Origin: Citrobacter koseri ATCC BAA-895
GTDB taxonomy: Bacteria > Pseudomonadota > Gammaproteobacteria > Enterobacterales > Enterobacteriaceae
Reading direction: 5' to 3'
NCBI RefSeq assembly: GCF_000018045.1
Contig: NC_009792.1
Span: 806,001-870,000 of the forward strand
DNA: 64,000 bases
Made by a program: the position numbers and the translations under genes. Below are positions 46,801-56,200 of the stretch, one piece after another (the stretch's first letter is position 1; every line of letters starts with the position of its first letter). A model generated the notes under the pieces. It had not been told where the DNA came from. It worked only from the letters and a program-made list of their open reading frames with translations, and did not search any database.

Positions 46801-49800
46801 GCCCGCATCGAAACTCTGCCGCCGGGGCCACGATTGCCGCTGCGTACCGACCCCACGAAGCTGGAAAACCCCACATTCGTGCGCCGTAGCTATTGTCTAT
46901 CTCGTGCTATCTGGCAGCGCTTGAAAACGCAGGCGGGTCAGATGAGTATCACGCCTACTACACTGCTGCTCACGGGGTTTGCTCAGGTGTTGGCGCGCTT
47001 TAGTTCCTCGCCGCACTTTAGCCTTAACCTGACGCTGTTTAATCGTCTGCCGTTGCACGCAGATATCAATCACTTAATTGGCGATTTTACTGCACTGACG
47101 TTGCTGGAGATTGATATGTCGCAGGGAGAAACCTTGCAGGCGCGGGCAAACGTGATCCACTCTCAACTGTGGCGCGATTTGGATAACCGCTTGTTTGGCG
47201 GTATCCAGGTCTCTCGACTGCTGGTACAAACTCACCGCGATCCGGCGAAATCGGTGATTCCTATCGTGTTCACCAGCTTGCTCAATCAATATGAGGCGAG
47301 CTGGGAAACGGATGATACGCTGTTCAACCAACCGCAGGATGATCTGTACAGTATTTCACAGACACCGCAGGTGTGGCTCGATCATCAGGTAATGGAGCGT
47401 AACGGGGAATTGCACTTTAATTGGGACGTGGTGGAACAATTGTTTGAACCGGCGCTAATGGATCAGATGTTCCAGTGTTATTGCCAACTCCTGCACGCCC
47501 TAGCCCAGCGACCACAGCTCTGGCATGAGACTCAAGATGTGCTGGCGCTGCCCACCGTTAGTGCACCGGTCACGCAGGCTCCTGCACCTACGGCCTTGTT
47601 GCACCATGGGTTACTGCGTCAGGCAGCACTGACGCCACAGGAAACTGCGCTGATCAGTCCTATCCGTGAATTGACCTATCGCCAACTGTCGACGGCGGCG
47701 GATCATGTGGCCCGCGCCCTGTTAGCGCTGGGCGTGCAGCATGGCGACCGCGTGGCGGTGGTGATGGAAAAAGGCTGGCAGCAGATTGCCGCCGTACACG
47801 GCATTTTACGACTGGGTGCGGTCTATCTGCCAGTGGATCCGGTGCTACCGCCACAGCGTCGCCAGCTTTTGCTGACGGTGGGCGAGGTGCGGGTACAAGT
47901 AACGCAGCCGGGTCTCACGCAATTGGAGCCGTCGCTGCCCGTGCTGATCATCGACGACGGAATGCTGGACACGCCTGCTGCGCCGTTGCCTGAAGTGGCT
48001 GGGGATGTCACGGATCTGGCCTATATCATTTTCACTTCCGGCTCCACCGGTACCCCGAAAGGAGTGATGATCGACCACCGTGCGGCCATGAACACGCTGG
48101 AAGACATCAACGAACGCTTTGGCCTCAATGCGCAGGATAGGGTGTTCGGGCTGTCATCATTGAGCTTTGACCTGTCGGTTTACGATGCCTTTGCGCCTTT
48201 TATGGTGGGTGCAGCGCTGGTACTGCCGGAAGCAGGACGGGAAAAAGATCCGCGTCATTGGCAGACAGTTATGGTACACGGTCATGTAAGCGTCTGGAAT
48301 GCAGTGCCCGCACTGATGCAGATGCTGTGCGAATACCACAGCGGCGATCGGATGAGTTATCCGACGTTGCGTCTGGCACTGTTGAGCGGCGACTGGATCC
48401 CGCTAACGTTACCGGAGCAGATGCGCGAGCGGCTCAATGAAACGATGGACATCATCAGTCTGGGTGGAGCGACCGAGTGCGCCATCTGGTCGGTCTACTA
48501 CCCGATAGGTGAGGTGGAATCGACGTGGACCAGTATTCCCTACGGTCGGGGTCTGCGCAACCAGCCAGTATACGTGCTAAATGCGCAACTGGAGGAATGT
48601 CCGGTCGGGGTGGAAGGAGAGATTTGCATTGGCGGGATGGGGCTGGCACAAGGCTACCTGAACGACGCAGAGAAAACGGCGGCGAGCTTTGTCTGGCGCG
48701 AAGCGAGTGGTGAGCGAATTTACCGCACTGGGGATCGCGGGCGCTACTTTGCTGACGGGCAAGTCGCCTTTTTGGGGCGCAACGATACCCAAGTGAAGGT
48801 GAATGGTTACCGTATCGAACTGGGGGAAATCGAGCGCTGCATTGCGCGACATCCCGATGTGGAGCAGTCAGTGGTGGTGGCAGTGGGTAATTCTCAACAT
48901 CGTCGGCTGGTCGCTTTTGCCAAACTGCACGATCGCCACCAGGCGCAGGCATTGCAAGCTAAGGAAGCGGAGGCGGCGGCACTGGCGCAGGGTATTATTG
49001 TGAATCCGGCACAGCGTCTAGCGTTCAAACTCAAGGAGCCACATATTCGCGCGCTGGATGGTCTGGGCATTGCACTGACGGCACCGGCGGATAGCACACG
49101 TTACATCAAACGCCGCAGCTATCGTCATTTCAGCGCGCAAAAAACCACGCTGGCACAGTTGGGGCAATTGCTGTCGGGCTTGGGGCAGATGCGTCTACCC
49201 GGTCTACCTTTTGCCAAGTATGCCTATGCGTCCGCCGGGGGGCTATACCCGGTGCAAACCTACGTGTACCTGCATCCAGACAAGATCGAAGAGGGAGTAT
49301 CCGGTATTTACTACTTCGACCCGCGACAGAGCTGTCTTATGCCGGTAGCACCAGAAGTCGAGCTGAACAGTGGTTTTCATGCCGGACCTAATCAGTCTAT
49401 TGCCGATCGGGCGGCATTCACGCTGTTTATGGTGGCTGATATGGCGGTGATCTCGCCATTCTATGGGCAAGAGGCAGCTTGGCACTTCTCGGTGATGGAA
49501 GCAGGTACTCTCTGCCATTTACTGGAAGAAGATGCGCCGCGCTACGGATTGGGGCTGTGCCAACTTGGGATGGCAGACTTTTCCGCTGTGGCATCGCATT
49601 TTCAATTGTCGCCACATCATCGCTATGTCCATTGCACCGTGGGGGGCGTGATAGGGCAAGAGGCGGCAAGTGCTGCAGCATTGCTGCGCGATTTCTCCAC
49701 CTATGAGAAACCGAAGGAAACCGCTGCGCCGCTGGACATGCAGAGCTACAAAGATGCCATGCTGCGCGGCCTGCGTCAGCAACTGCCTGACTATATGGTG

Positions 49801-50274
49801 CCGAGTGATCTGATGTTAGCGACCGATTTTCCGTTAACCGCTAACGGCAAGCTAGATCGGCAAAAATTACAGCTGCAGGGCGAACAAATTGCCCACCAGC
49901 GTGACGGCGTGGGTCCAATCCAGGTGGACAGTGCGTTACAACAGCGGCTGGTGGCGCTCTGGCAGGAGGTACTCGGCGTGAGCCACGTGTCGGCCGAAGA
50001 CGATTTCTTCTCGCTGGGGGGCAGTTCTATAGAATTGGTGCGTATTCAGCAGGCACTTGAGGCGATTATCGGGCAGGAGATTCCCATTGTCGATCTGTTC
50101 CGTCTGCCAACCATCGCGGATGTGGCGCGTTACCTTGATGAGCAACTGCACAATCTACCCGCCGCCCACGATATCGTATTAGCGCAGGCTGAGGTTTCGC
50201 AGGTCAGCGCTGCGCGCGAGAATCTGGCGTTGCGGCGTAAACGTGCCCAACAGGGAGAAAAGGGCGATGAGTGA
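43810..50274 (+). CDS. clbK: Hybrid PKS-NRPS ClbK (KS-T-Cy-A-Ox-T)
   Basis: A 2154-residue hybrid. The KS is complete (Cys 167 in QASCATS; HGSGT and GHVEMASG follow). Next comes a degenerate AT-like stretch of about 300 residues without a GHSxG nucleophile, then T1 (Ser 747), Cy (DLLIAD at 939-944), and A (FTSGSTGTPKG near 1407). Inside the A domain, between the core and its C-terminal end, a nitroreductase-like FMN oxidase domain is inserted at about 1697-1970 (RRSYRHFSAQKTTLAQLGQLL, then ASAGGLYPVQTYVYL). T2 has Ser 2073. The Cy-A-Ox set turns cysteine into an oxidised thiazole. The open frame begins at 43738, inside clbJ, but ATG 43810 has AAGGAAA and the expected MTYSESDIAIVGMN start. It overlaps clbL by 8 bases. 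Confidence 0.95.
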   Translation: MTYSESDIAIVGMNCRYPGVHSVAAFETVLRTGCNILDPKVTPSNGHNHITLNNVYEHMAEFDANFFGYSRAEAEIMDPQQRVFLTCAWEMFEQSGYNPKQHDARVGLYAGVSTSFYLLTHLMNNPDKLAQLGGLQIMVGNDKDHLTSQLAYRLNITGPCVTVQASCATSLVAVHLACEGLLSGQCDMALAGGVTFRMEEQRSYESHGDGLQAEDGLIHTFDAQASGTVYSSGLGMVLLKRATDAQVQGDNILAVIKGSAINNDGGARSGYTVPGVDGQEAVMIEAHSLAEVTPQQIQYLELHGSGTPLGDAIEFAAIKRVFGTPAPNATPWRLGAVKPNVGHVEMASGITSLIKTVLSLTNRVFYPTLNFQRANPQLGLEDSPFEVVSRLTPWPEGTTPRTAGVSAFGLGGTNAHLVVQAPLSTPQARAQQMGPCVVVLSAKNHNALEQMQNALLAKLAAHPEIRLQDVAYTLRHGRFSAPVRKCVIAENCTQLARQLRDAPMVEATTGCTIYWRLGHRFVVALETLSDWLACSEVLSQAVGQLLEHFPLEPACLQDLSPAQRTFISQYALIALIDERETLNVVLCGDGDGGYAAAVLRGDCTLEQAWHRLNAGQPFDDVPTNPLLQPDVCSLMLDDAASDANRTALEALGQLWLAGVSLDWRWVDAAERMLGSQRIALPGTVFTPQRYWVEAVRPATFSHESSNNLLSRATKSDIIAVVTEIWERTLGVSIDDHHASFFELGGHSLLASTILYDIQQRYGITCTLSAFFADPTIEGLSCYLLEQGGSETAVSALPDTVFAPDQQHLPFPLTDVQQAYWVGRRKSLGLGNISTHIYVEYELQGLDETAFNRALNAVIARHSMLRAIVNDDGMQQILPNVPEYHVAFYTTQCEDAFQQRCRELRDTLSHQMIDCSRWPLFQMEVVVDPQQKARLHVSIDLLIADAWSLELFIRELAYHYRHPQAALPTLTYSFRDYVLTLKSYEKTPQFERARDYWRARIETLPPGPRLPLRTDPTKLENPTFVRRSYCLSRAIWQRLKTQAGQMSITPTTLLLTGFAQVLARFSSSPHFSLNLTLFNRLPLHADINHLIGDFTALTLLEIDMSQGETLQARANVIHSQLWRDLDNRLFGGIQVSRLLVQTHRDPAKSVIPIVFTSLLNQYEASWETDDTLFNQPQDDLYSISQTPQVWLDHQVMERNGELHFNWDVVEQLFEPALMDQMFQCYCQLLHALAQRPQLWHETQDVLALPTVSAPVTQAPAPTALLHHGLLRQAALTPQETALISPIRELTYRQLSTAADHVARALLALGVQHGDRVAVVMEKGWQQIAAVHGILRLGAVYLPVDPVLPPQRRQLLLTVGEVRVQVTQPGLTQLEPSLPVLIIDDGMLDTPAAPLPEVAGDVTDLAYIIFTSGSTGTPKGVMIDHRAAMNTLEDINERFGLNAQDRVFGLSSLSFDLSVYDAFAPFMVGAALVLPEAGREKDPRHWQTVMVHGHVSVWNAVPALMQMLCEYHSGDRMSYPTLRLALLSGDWIPLTLPEQMRERLNETMDIISLGGATECAIWSVYYPIGEVESTWTSIPYGRGLRNQPVYVLNAQLEECPVGVEGEICIGGMGLAQGYLNDAEKTAASFVWREASGERIYRTGDRGRYFADGQVAFLGRNDTQVKVNGYRIELGEIERCIARHPDVEQSVVVAVGNSQHRRLVAFAKLHDRHQAQALQAKEAEAAALAQGIIVNPAQRLAFKLKEPHIRALDGLGIALTAPADSTRYIKRRSYRHFSAQKTTLAQLGQLLSGLGQMRLPGLPFAKYAYASAGGLYPVQTYVYLHPDKIEEGVSGIYYFDPRQSCLMPVAPEVELNSGFHAGPNQSIADRAAFTLFMVADMAVISPFYGQEAAWHFSVMEAGTLCHLLEEDAPRYGLGLCQLGMADFSAVASHFQLSPHHRYVHCTVGGVIGQEAASAAALLRDFSTYEKPKETAAPLDMQSYKDAMLRGLRQQLPDYMVPSDLMLATDFPLTANGKLDRQKLQLQGEQIAHQRDGVGPIQVDSALQQRLVALWQEVLGVSHVSAEDDFFSLGGSSIELVRIQQALEAIIGQEIPIVDLFRLPTIADVARYLDEQLHNLPAAHDIVLAQAEVSQVSAARENLALRRKRAQQGEKGDE
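47542..48828 (+). repeat. Direct repeat, copy 2: adenylation domain in clbK
   Basis: Partner of the segment at 41889-43175. The two encoded A-domain stretches are the same in protein sequence as far as I compared them. Beyond the right end the two genes diverge at once: clbJ continues to its ordinary A-domain end, and clbK continues into the A-domain end that carries the oxidase insertion. Confidence 0.93.
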
Positions 50275-51730
50275 GCAGAGCTATCGTAGCGCAGGGACAC
50301 TGTTGGCACAGTTGGCGTCCGGAGAAACCACCTCAGTGGCGTTGGTGAATCACTATTTTTCACGTATGGCGCAGTTTAACAAGCCGTTGAATGCGGTGGT
50401 GCAGCAGCACTATGCGTTGGCGTTGGAGGCCGCCGCGCGCGCCGATCGTGAGCGACTGGAGGGGCGCGCAAGGGGCGTGTTGCACGGATTACCTTGTACT
50501 GTTAAGGAGTCGTTTGACGTGCAAGGGTGGTTAACCACGTCCGGTGCCCATTATCTGAAAGATAACCGGGCGACGCAGGATGCTCCTTCCATCGCACGCT
50601 TACGCGCTGCCGGGGCGATCCTGATGGGAAAAACCAATGTGCCGATGATGACTGCCGATTGGCAAACCTATAACGATCTGTATGGCACCACCCATAACCT
50701 GTGGGATAGGCAACGTTCACCCGGCGGATCGTCCGGAGGAGCGGCGGTGGCGGTGGCGGCGGATTTCACCCCCGTGGAATTTGGCAGCGATTTGTTTGGC
50801 TCACTGCGCATTCCCGCACACTACACAGGTGTCTATGCCCATCGTTGTAGCTTGGGGTTGATGTCGGTCAGAGGACATGTGCCCGGTGGTGGTCCGCAAG
50901 CGACTGATGAGCCGGATCTCTCGACGGCGGGCCCCATGGCGCGCAGCGCGGCGGATCTGCGTCTGATGATGCGCGCATTGAGCACATTCTGGGTGGAACC
51001 GCCGCGTATTCCCGATTTTAGCCGTTATCAGGCCAAAGCAAACTACCGCGTGTGCACGTGGTTTAGTGCGCCCCACCATGAGATAGATCAACAGATCGCA
51101 CAGCGTTTTCAATCGTTTATCGACAAGTTACGCGCACAGCCTGGCGTGGAGGTTGATGATGCTATGCCCGCCGATATCGATCCCGACGCACTGTTTGATA
51201 TAGCAGTCAAACTCAGTGGTCGGCTGGTAAGTACGGCGCTCAATGGACGCCAGCGTCTTACAGCCGGGCTGGCTGCGCTGGGCTTCAGGCTTGTGGGCAA
51301 GCTGGCGGATGTGCCTGAGGGGATAACGAGCTATTACCAGGGCATGCTGAAAGACAGTGGCGAACAGCGGAATACAGACAAACTCCGCCACGAATACAGC
51401 CGGGTGATAGAAACCCTTTTCGCGCGTTATGACGTGTTGTTGACACCTGTCAGCCCGGTGCTGGCGTTTGCGCACATGCAGCAGCCGGTGCGTAAGCGCA
51501 AGCTTATCGTCAATGGCGAACCGCAAGATTACAACGAACATTTGTTCTGGAACATGTTAGCAACGGTTTTTGGTTTGCCTGCCACCGTTTACCCATTGGC
51601 GAAAACGATGGATGAGCTTCCGTGCGGCATACAGATCATTTCCGGGCATTTTCACGATGATGTGACGATTAACTTTGCTGAGTTCTGCGAAAGCATCAGT
51701 GGCGGATTCACGGTACCGGAAGGGTACTAG
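50267..51730 (+). CDS. clbL: Amidase-signature enzyme ClbL
   Basis: A 487-residue amidase-signature protein. The Ser-cisSer-Lys triad is intact: Lys 80 in TVKESFDV, Ser 155 in GGSSGGAA and the nucleophile Ser 179 in DLFGSLRIPAHY. ClbL is known to join the two colibactin halves by forming an amide rather than breaking one. The ATG at 50267 lies within the last codons of clbK (8-base overlap) and has GGGAGAAAAGGGCG upstream. The frame is open eight codons further up, but only the shorter form matches the known length. The gap to clbM is 61 bases. Confidence 0.95.
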   Translation: MSEQSYRSAGTLLAQLASGETTSVALVNHYFSRMAQFNKPLNAVVQQHYALALEAAARADRERLEGRARGVLHGLPCTVKESFDVQGWLTTSGAHYLKDNRATQDAPSIARLRAAGAILMGKTNVPMMTADWQTYNDLYGTTHNLWDRQRSPGGSSGGAAVAVAADFTPVEFGSDLFGSLRIPAHYTGVYAHRCSLGLMSVRGHVPGGGPQATDEPDLSTAGPMARSAADLRLMMRALSTFWVEPPRIPDFSRYQAKANYRVCTWFSAPHHEIDQQIAQRFQSFIDKLRAQPGVEVDDAMPADIDPDALFDIAVKLSGRLVSTALNGRQRLTAGLAALGFRLVGKLADVPEGITSYYQGMLKDSGEQRNTDKLRHEYSRVIETLFARYDVLLTPVSPVLAFAHMQQPVRKRKLIVNGEPQDYNEHLFWNMLATVFGLPATVYPLAKTMDELPCGIQIISGHFHDDVTINFAEFCESISGGFTVPEGY

Positions 51731-51791
51731 AGGCGGATATCGGTGACAGCGCCAATAAAGGTGCGGCGCATTTAATGAATAAGGAGCAGGT

Positions 51792-53231
51792 ATGACGGTG
51801 AATAAGCTTGAGCCAGACAACGGCACGCCGAACGATGAGCTGTTCACGGTGGCGGGTATGTTTGACGGCTCGCTGTATAAATTACTCCTGCGCATGGCGT
51901 TGCCGATGTTTGTCGGTATGTTAACGCAGGTGACCTATGCCATCGCCGATATTTTTTGGCTGAGCCACATTGATGTCACCAACAGCGGCATCATTGCCGG
52001 TGTGGGGCTGGTTTTCCCCGTTGGAATGGGGTTATTTGCCATCGCCAACGGCATTCAAATCGGTATGGGATCTTTGCTGTCCCGCGCCATCGGCATGCAG
52101 CGGTTGGATCGTGCACAGCGGATTTTGTCGGTCGGTATCATCATCGCGCTATTCTTTGCGATCGTGATCACCGTACTTGGCTATGTTTATGCCCAGCCGC
52201 TATTGCGCTCACTGGGGGCCACGAAGAGCATCATCGGCTACGCAACGGAGTTCTATTATTATTCGCTGCTGACCGTGTTCAGCATCATGTTGATTGGCGT
52301 CATGATGGGGCTGTTTCAAGGCGCGGGTAAGATCATGGTCATCATGAAGGCCTCATTGTTGGGGGCGTTGGTAAATATTATGCTCGATCCAATCATGATC
52401 TTTGTATTCGATTTTGGTGTGAAAGGGGTGGCATTGGCGTCGTTTCTGGCGCAACTGAGTATGGTCGCCTATTTCATCTACACATTGATGGGATTACATA
52501 TCGGGTTGAGTATACGCATCGCGTTACGCCCATTCTCCTGGAAAATCTACCGAGAGTTTCTCTCCGTCGGCATGGCGCAGATGCTGATGCAACTGATCAT
52601 TGCGGTCGGCATAGTGATTTATAATTTTTTTATCGTCAGGCTGGACGTAAACGCGATGGCAGCGTTTACGCTCACTGGTCGCATCGACTATTTCATCATC
52701 ACGCCGATGCTGGCTATCGCGACCGCGTTGCTGACTGTGGTGGGGCAAAACTGGGGACACGGAAATGTCACCCGCACGCTGAATGCCTATTGGGCCGCCG
52801 TCGCGCTGGCCTTCTCTATTGTGCTGGTGTTAGCCGTTATGCATATTGTACTGGCACCCTGGATGTATCCCCTGTTTACTCGTGTTGTTGCCGTGAGTGA
52901 CTATGCGGTACTGCAAACCCGTATCATGGCACTGGCACTACCCTTTGTCGCTATCAGCCTGTTAGCAAGTGAATATTATCAGGCCATTGGTAAGCCTTGG
53001 TATTCGGTGTTGTTGACGCTGATGCGTCACGTGTTTATATCTGTCCCTGTCGTATACCTGCTGGCGATTGTGTTAGAGATGCGTATTACCGGCGTCTATT
53101 TTGGGGCGATGAGCGGCACTTTTGTGGCTGCGTTGTTGGCGTGGCGTCTGCTGCGTCTTTCACCTCGTCTGCTGCGATGGAATCAGGAGGCGGTGCGCTC
53201 CCAACACTTGGATATGGAGGTGGCACCATGA
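51792..53231 (+). CDS. clbM: MATE-family exporter ClbM
   Basis: A 479-residue inner-membrane protein with about twelve hydrophobic segments in two related halves. It has the MATE/DinF look: LLRMALPMFVGMLTQVTYAIADIFWLSHI at the N-terminus and the repeat half beginning FLSVGMAQMLMQLIIAVGIVIYN near residue 250. It exports precolibactin to the periplasm, where ClbP acts (established). AAGGAGCAGGT gives a strong ribosome site. The last codons overlap the clbN start (ATGA). Confidence 0.96.
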   Translation: MTVNKLEPDNGTPNDELFTVAGMFDGSLYKLLLRMALPMFVGMLTQVTYAIADIFWLSHIDVTNSGIIAGVGLVFPVGMGLFAIANGIQIGMGSLLSRAIGMQRLDRAQRILSVGIIIALFFAIVITVLGYVYAQPLLRSLGATKSIIGYATEFYYYSLLTVFSIMLIGVMMGLFQGAGKIMVIMKASLLGALVNIMLDPIMIFVFDFGVKGVALASFLAQLSMVAYFIYTLMGLHIGLSIRIALRPFSWKIYREFLSVGMAQMLMQLIIAVGIVIYNFFIVRLDVNAMAAFTLTGRIDYFIITPMLAIATALLTVVGQNWGHGNVTRTLNAYWAAVALAFSIVLVLAVMHIVLAPWMYPLFTRVVAVSDYAVLQTRIMALALPFVAISLLASEYYQAIGKPWYSVLLTLMRHVFISVPVVYLLAIVLEMRITGVYFGAMSGTFVAALLAWRLLRLSPRLLRWNQEAVRSQHLDMEVAP

Positions 53232-56200
53232 TGTCGGGCAATCCGTTGTCGTGGCCACAGGAACAGTGCCACATCATTGATCAACTGTATCCTTACAGTG
53301 CCGTAAACATCATTGGTGGTGTGGTCACCATTGAGGGAATTGTCGATCTGCCCCGACTACACGCGGCCATCCAGTCCGCCATTCGGCAATTTGATGCGTT
53401 GCGTATGTGGTTTGTGATGGGAGAGGAGAGTGAAGTGGTCAGCCAAGTGCAGCCTTATCACTGGCGCGATATCCGCCATTTGACTTTTTCCCCAGATTAT
53501 GACAAGGAGAACCTACGCCCAGCGGCGATCGAAACATTTGTTGATGAGTGGTTCCGGCAGCCCTTTACCCTGCTGGCGCACGATTTGTTCGAGTTTGTCA
53601 CCTTTACGTGCGGTGAACAATACAGCGGTTATTTATTTAAAGCCCATCACGGCATTGCTGATGGTTGGTCAATGGCGTTGTTGTCAAACCATGTCAAGCG
53701 AGCATACGAACAGCAGGACGTACCAGATGATGCGTCACCAGCCTATAGCGCATTTCTGGCGCAGCAGCAATCTTATCAGGCGTCAACGCGCTTTGCCGTT
53801 GATCGTGGCTGGTGGCGTGACTATATCGACGAATACCGCGACTGCTTTCCAGACAGTTCCCCCATCGTTACTACTGAGGGCATCAGTTGTTCCACTTGGC
53901 TTGAGCCAGCCATGATTAACCGTCTCTACAGGTTGTGTAATCGTTATGGCTGTACGCTTAATACGCTGTTTATTGCACTCTTCGCTCTCTATCGCGCCAG
54001 AGTATGGGGGGAGGAAAAAGGCGTAATAGGCGTGCCGTTAGCCAATCGGCATACTCGCGAGGCGCGGCGTTGCTTTGGCATGTTTACTAATCAATTGCCG
54101 CTGGCCTATCGACTGGTGCGCACGGAACGATTCTGTGAACGGGTGGCCTTTTTCCAGCGCGAACTGAAACGCGGTTTTAAACACAGCAAATATCCCATTA
54201 CCTTATTCAACCAGGATTTGGCGGAACAGGGGGGAGGGAAGTTGCGGGCGTTCGATTATTGCGTTAATTATTATAACTTTACCTATGAACGCCACATTGC
54301 AGGTGCCGCGCAACGCGTGGAGAGTTACTACAGCGGCGAGCAGTCCTATAAGCTACAGATTGTTTTGCAAACTGTTAATAATCATAAAGAAAGCCTTAGG
54401 TTGAGTCTGGAGGCGCTGCGTAGCGCTTTCACTCCGCACCAACTGACAGCGATGAAAAATGGGCTGTTGGATTTAGTCACTGCATTGGATCGGCAACCTG
54501 ACGCTCGTCTAGGCGATCTCGAAGTCTATCCTGCGCCGCACGTCGCATTGGCATGTGGCTCACTCAAACCCTCATTTACTTCCCGATTTGCAGCGCAAGT
54601 TGTGGAGCATGGTGATCGCACAGCACTAATTGATAATGAACAGTCTTTGACTTATCGGCAGTTGGATGACGCTGTTGAGCGGGTTGCGCGTTATCTGCGC
54701 CAACAGGGGATCGGACGCGGTCAAGTGGTTGGGATTATCGCTGAGCATAGCGCTCAAACGGTGATGGTTATTTATGGTATTTTGCGCTGCGGCGCGGCAT
54801 TTCTGCCGCTAAATCCCGCGTTGCCAACGACCCGCCTTTACGCCATGTGTCGTAAAGCGCAGGTAGCGCATATCCTTTACGATCCGGCGATGCATGAATT
54901 GACGCAGGCGCTGGCGTTTCCCGCGTCCAGCTTGCTCCAGGCCTTAGCCACTTCGGCGCTTGCTAGAGAACCTTGGCCAGCTATTGAACCGCAGGATCTG
55001 GCATATGTGCTGTTTACCTCCGGATCGACCGGCGAGCCTAAGGGCGTGCAAGTCTCTCATGGCAATCTGGCTAACTATCTCCATTTCGCCGCCGAACGTT
55101 ACTTTACAGCGCAGGACCGGGCTGCGCTCTACTCTTCGCTGTCCTTCGATTTGACCATCACTACGCTGTTCGCCCCCTTATGTGTGGGCGCTAGCATCAG
55201 CGTTTGTCGGCACGCCGAGAGCGAAACATTGCTGCGCATGGCCGTGGTTGATCAGCCCAACACAGTGATCAAACTGACGCCTGCACACCTGCGGTTGTTG
55301 TGTGCGGCTGGCATAAGCAGTGAGCAGATTCGTACCTTGGTGGTTGGCGGGGAGGATTTCAAGCGGGATCTGGCGCGTAAGGCGGCTGCTCTCTTTCCTC
55401 AGGCCGTGATCTATAACGAATATGGGCCGACAGAGGCCACCGTTGGTTGCATGATCTATCGCTACACCGGGCAAGAAACGCTGCCTTCATTGCCCATCGG
55501 TATGGCGATCGACGGTTGCCAGGTAGCAATTTGCTCCCCTTGGGGCTGTCCGGTACCGGAAGGCGAAACTGGTGAATTGGTGATTTATGGCGCGTCAGTG
55601 ACGCAGGGCTATATCGATGCGCCGCAACAAACGGCCGCCGCCTACCTTAAAGATACCAATGGGGTGATGATTGGCTATCGCAGCGGTGATATTGGCTACG
55701 CCATCGCTCCTAATACGCTGGTTTATCAGGGACGTAAAGACGATCAGGTCAAAATTAATGGCTATCGTATTGAGCTGTGCGAAATCGAACAAGCGTTGTT
55801 GAGCGCACCTCAGGTAGAAAGTGCGGCGGTGGCGGTGATTGATGATGTGCAGGGGCAGCACAGCGGGTTGCTAGCCTGCGTGACACCGTCATCTGTTGAT
55901 GTAGCTACCGTAATGCAACATCTGCGTCAGCAATTACCCACCTACATGCAACCCAAGCAGTGCTGTGCTATCGCCCAACTGCCGCTGTCGCACAATGGCA
56001 AGGTGGACGTGCGTCAGATGGTCGCAACGGTCCGAAACACCGCGCCTGCATCGGGTAGCGAGCGGCTGGGAGATGCGGCGATAAGGCATTCAGTTCGGGT
56101 ATGTGTGGAAGGGGCGCTGGAGCAAACTGAGTTTGATGATAACGAAAATCTTTATGTCTTGGGGTTGGACTCCATCAAGAGTATCCAGATTGCAGCGCAG

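Noticed and set aside
52997..53227. N-terminal extension of clbN by 77 codons
   Set aside because: It lies wholly inside clbM in another frame; the start at 53228 has a good ribosome site and the known protein length.
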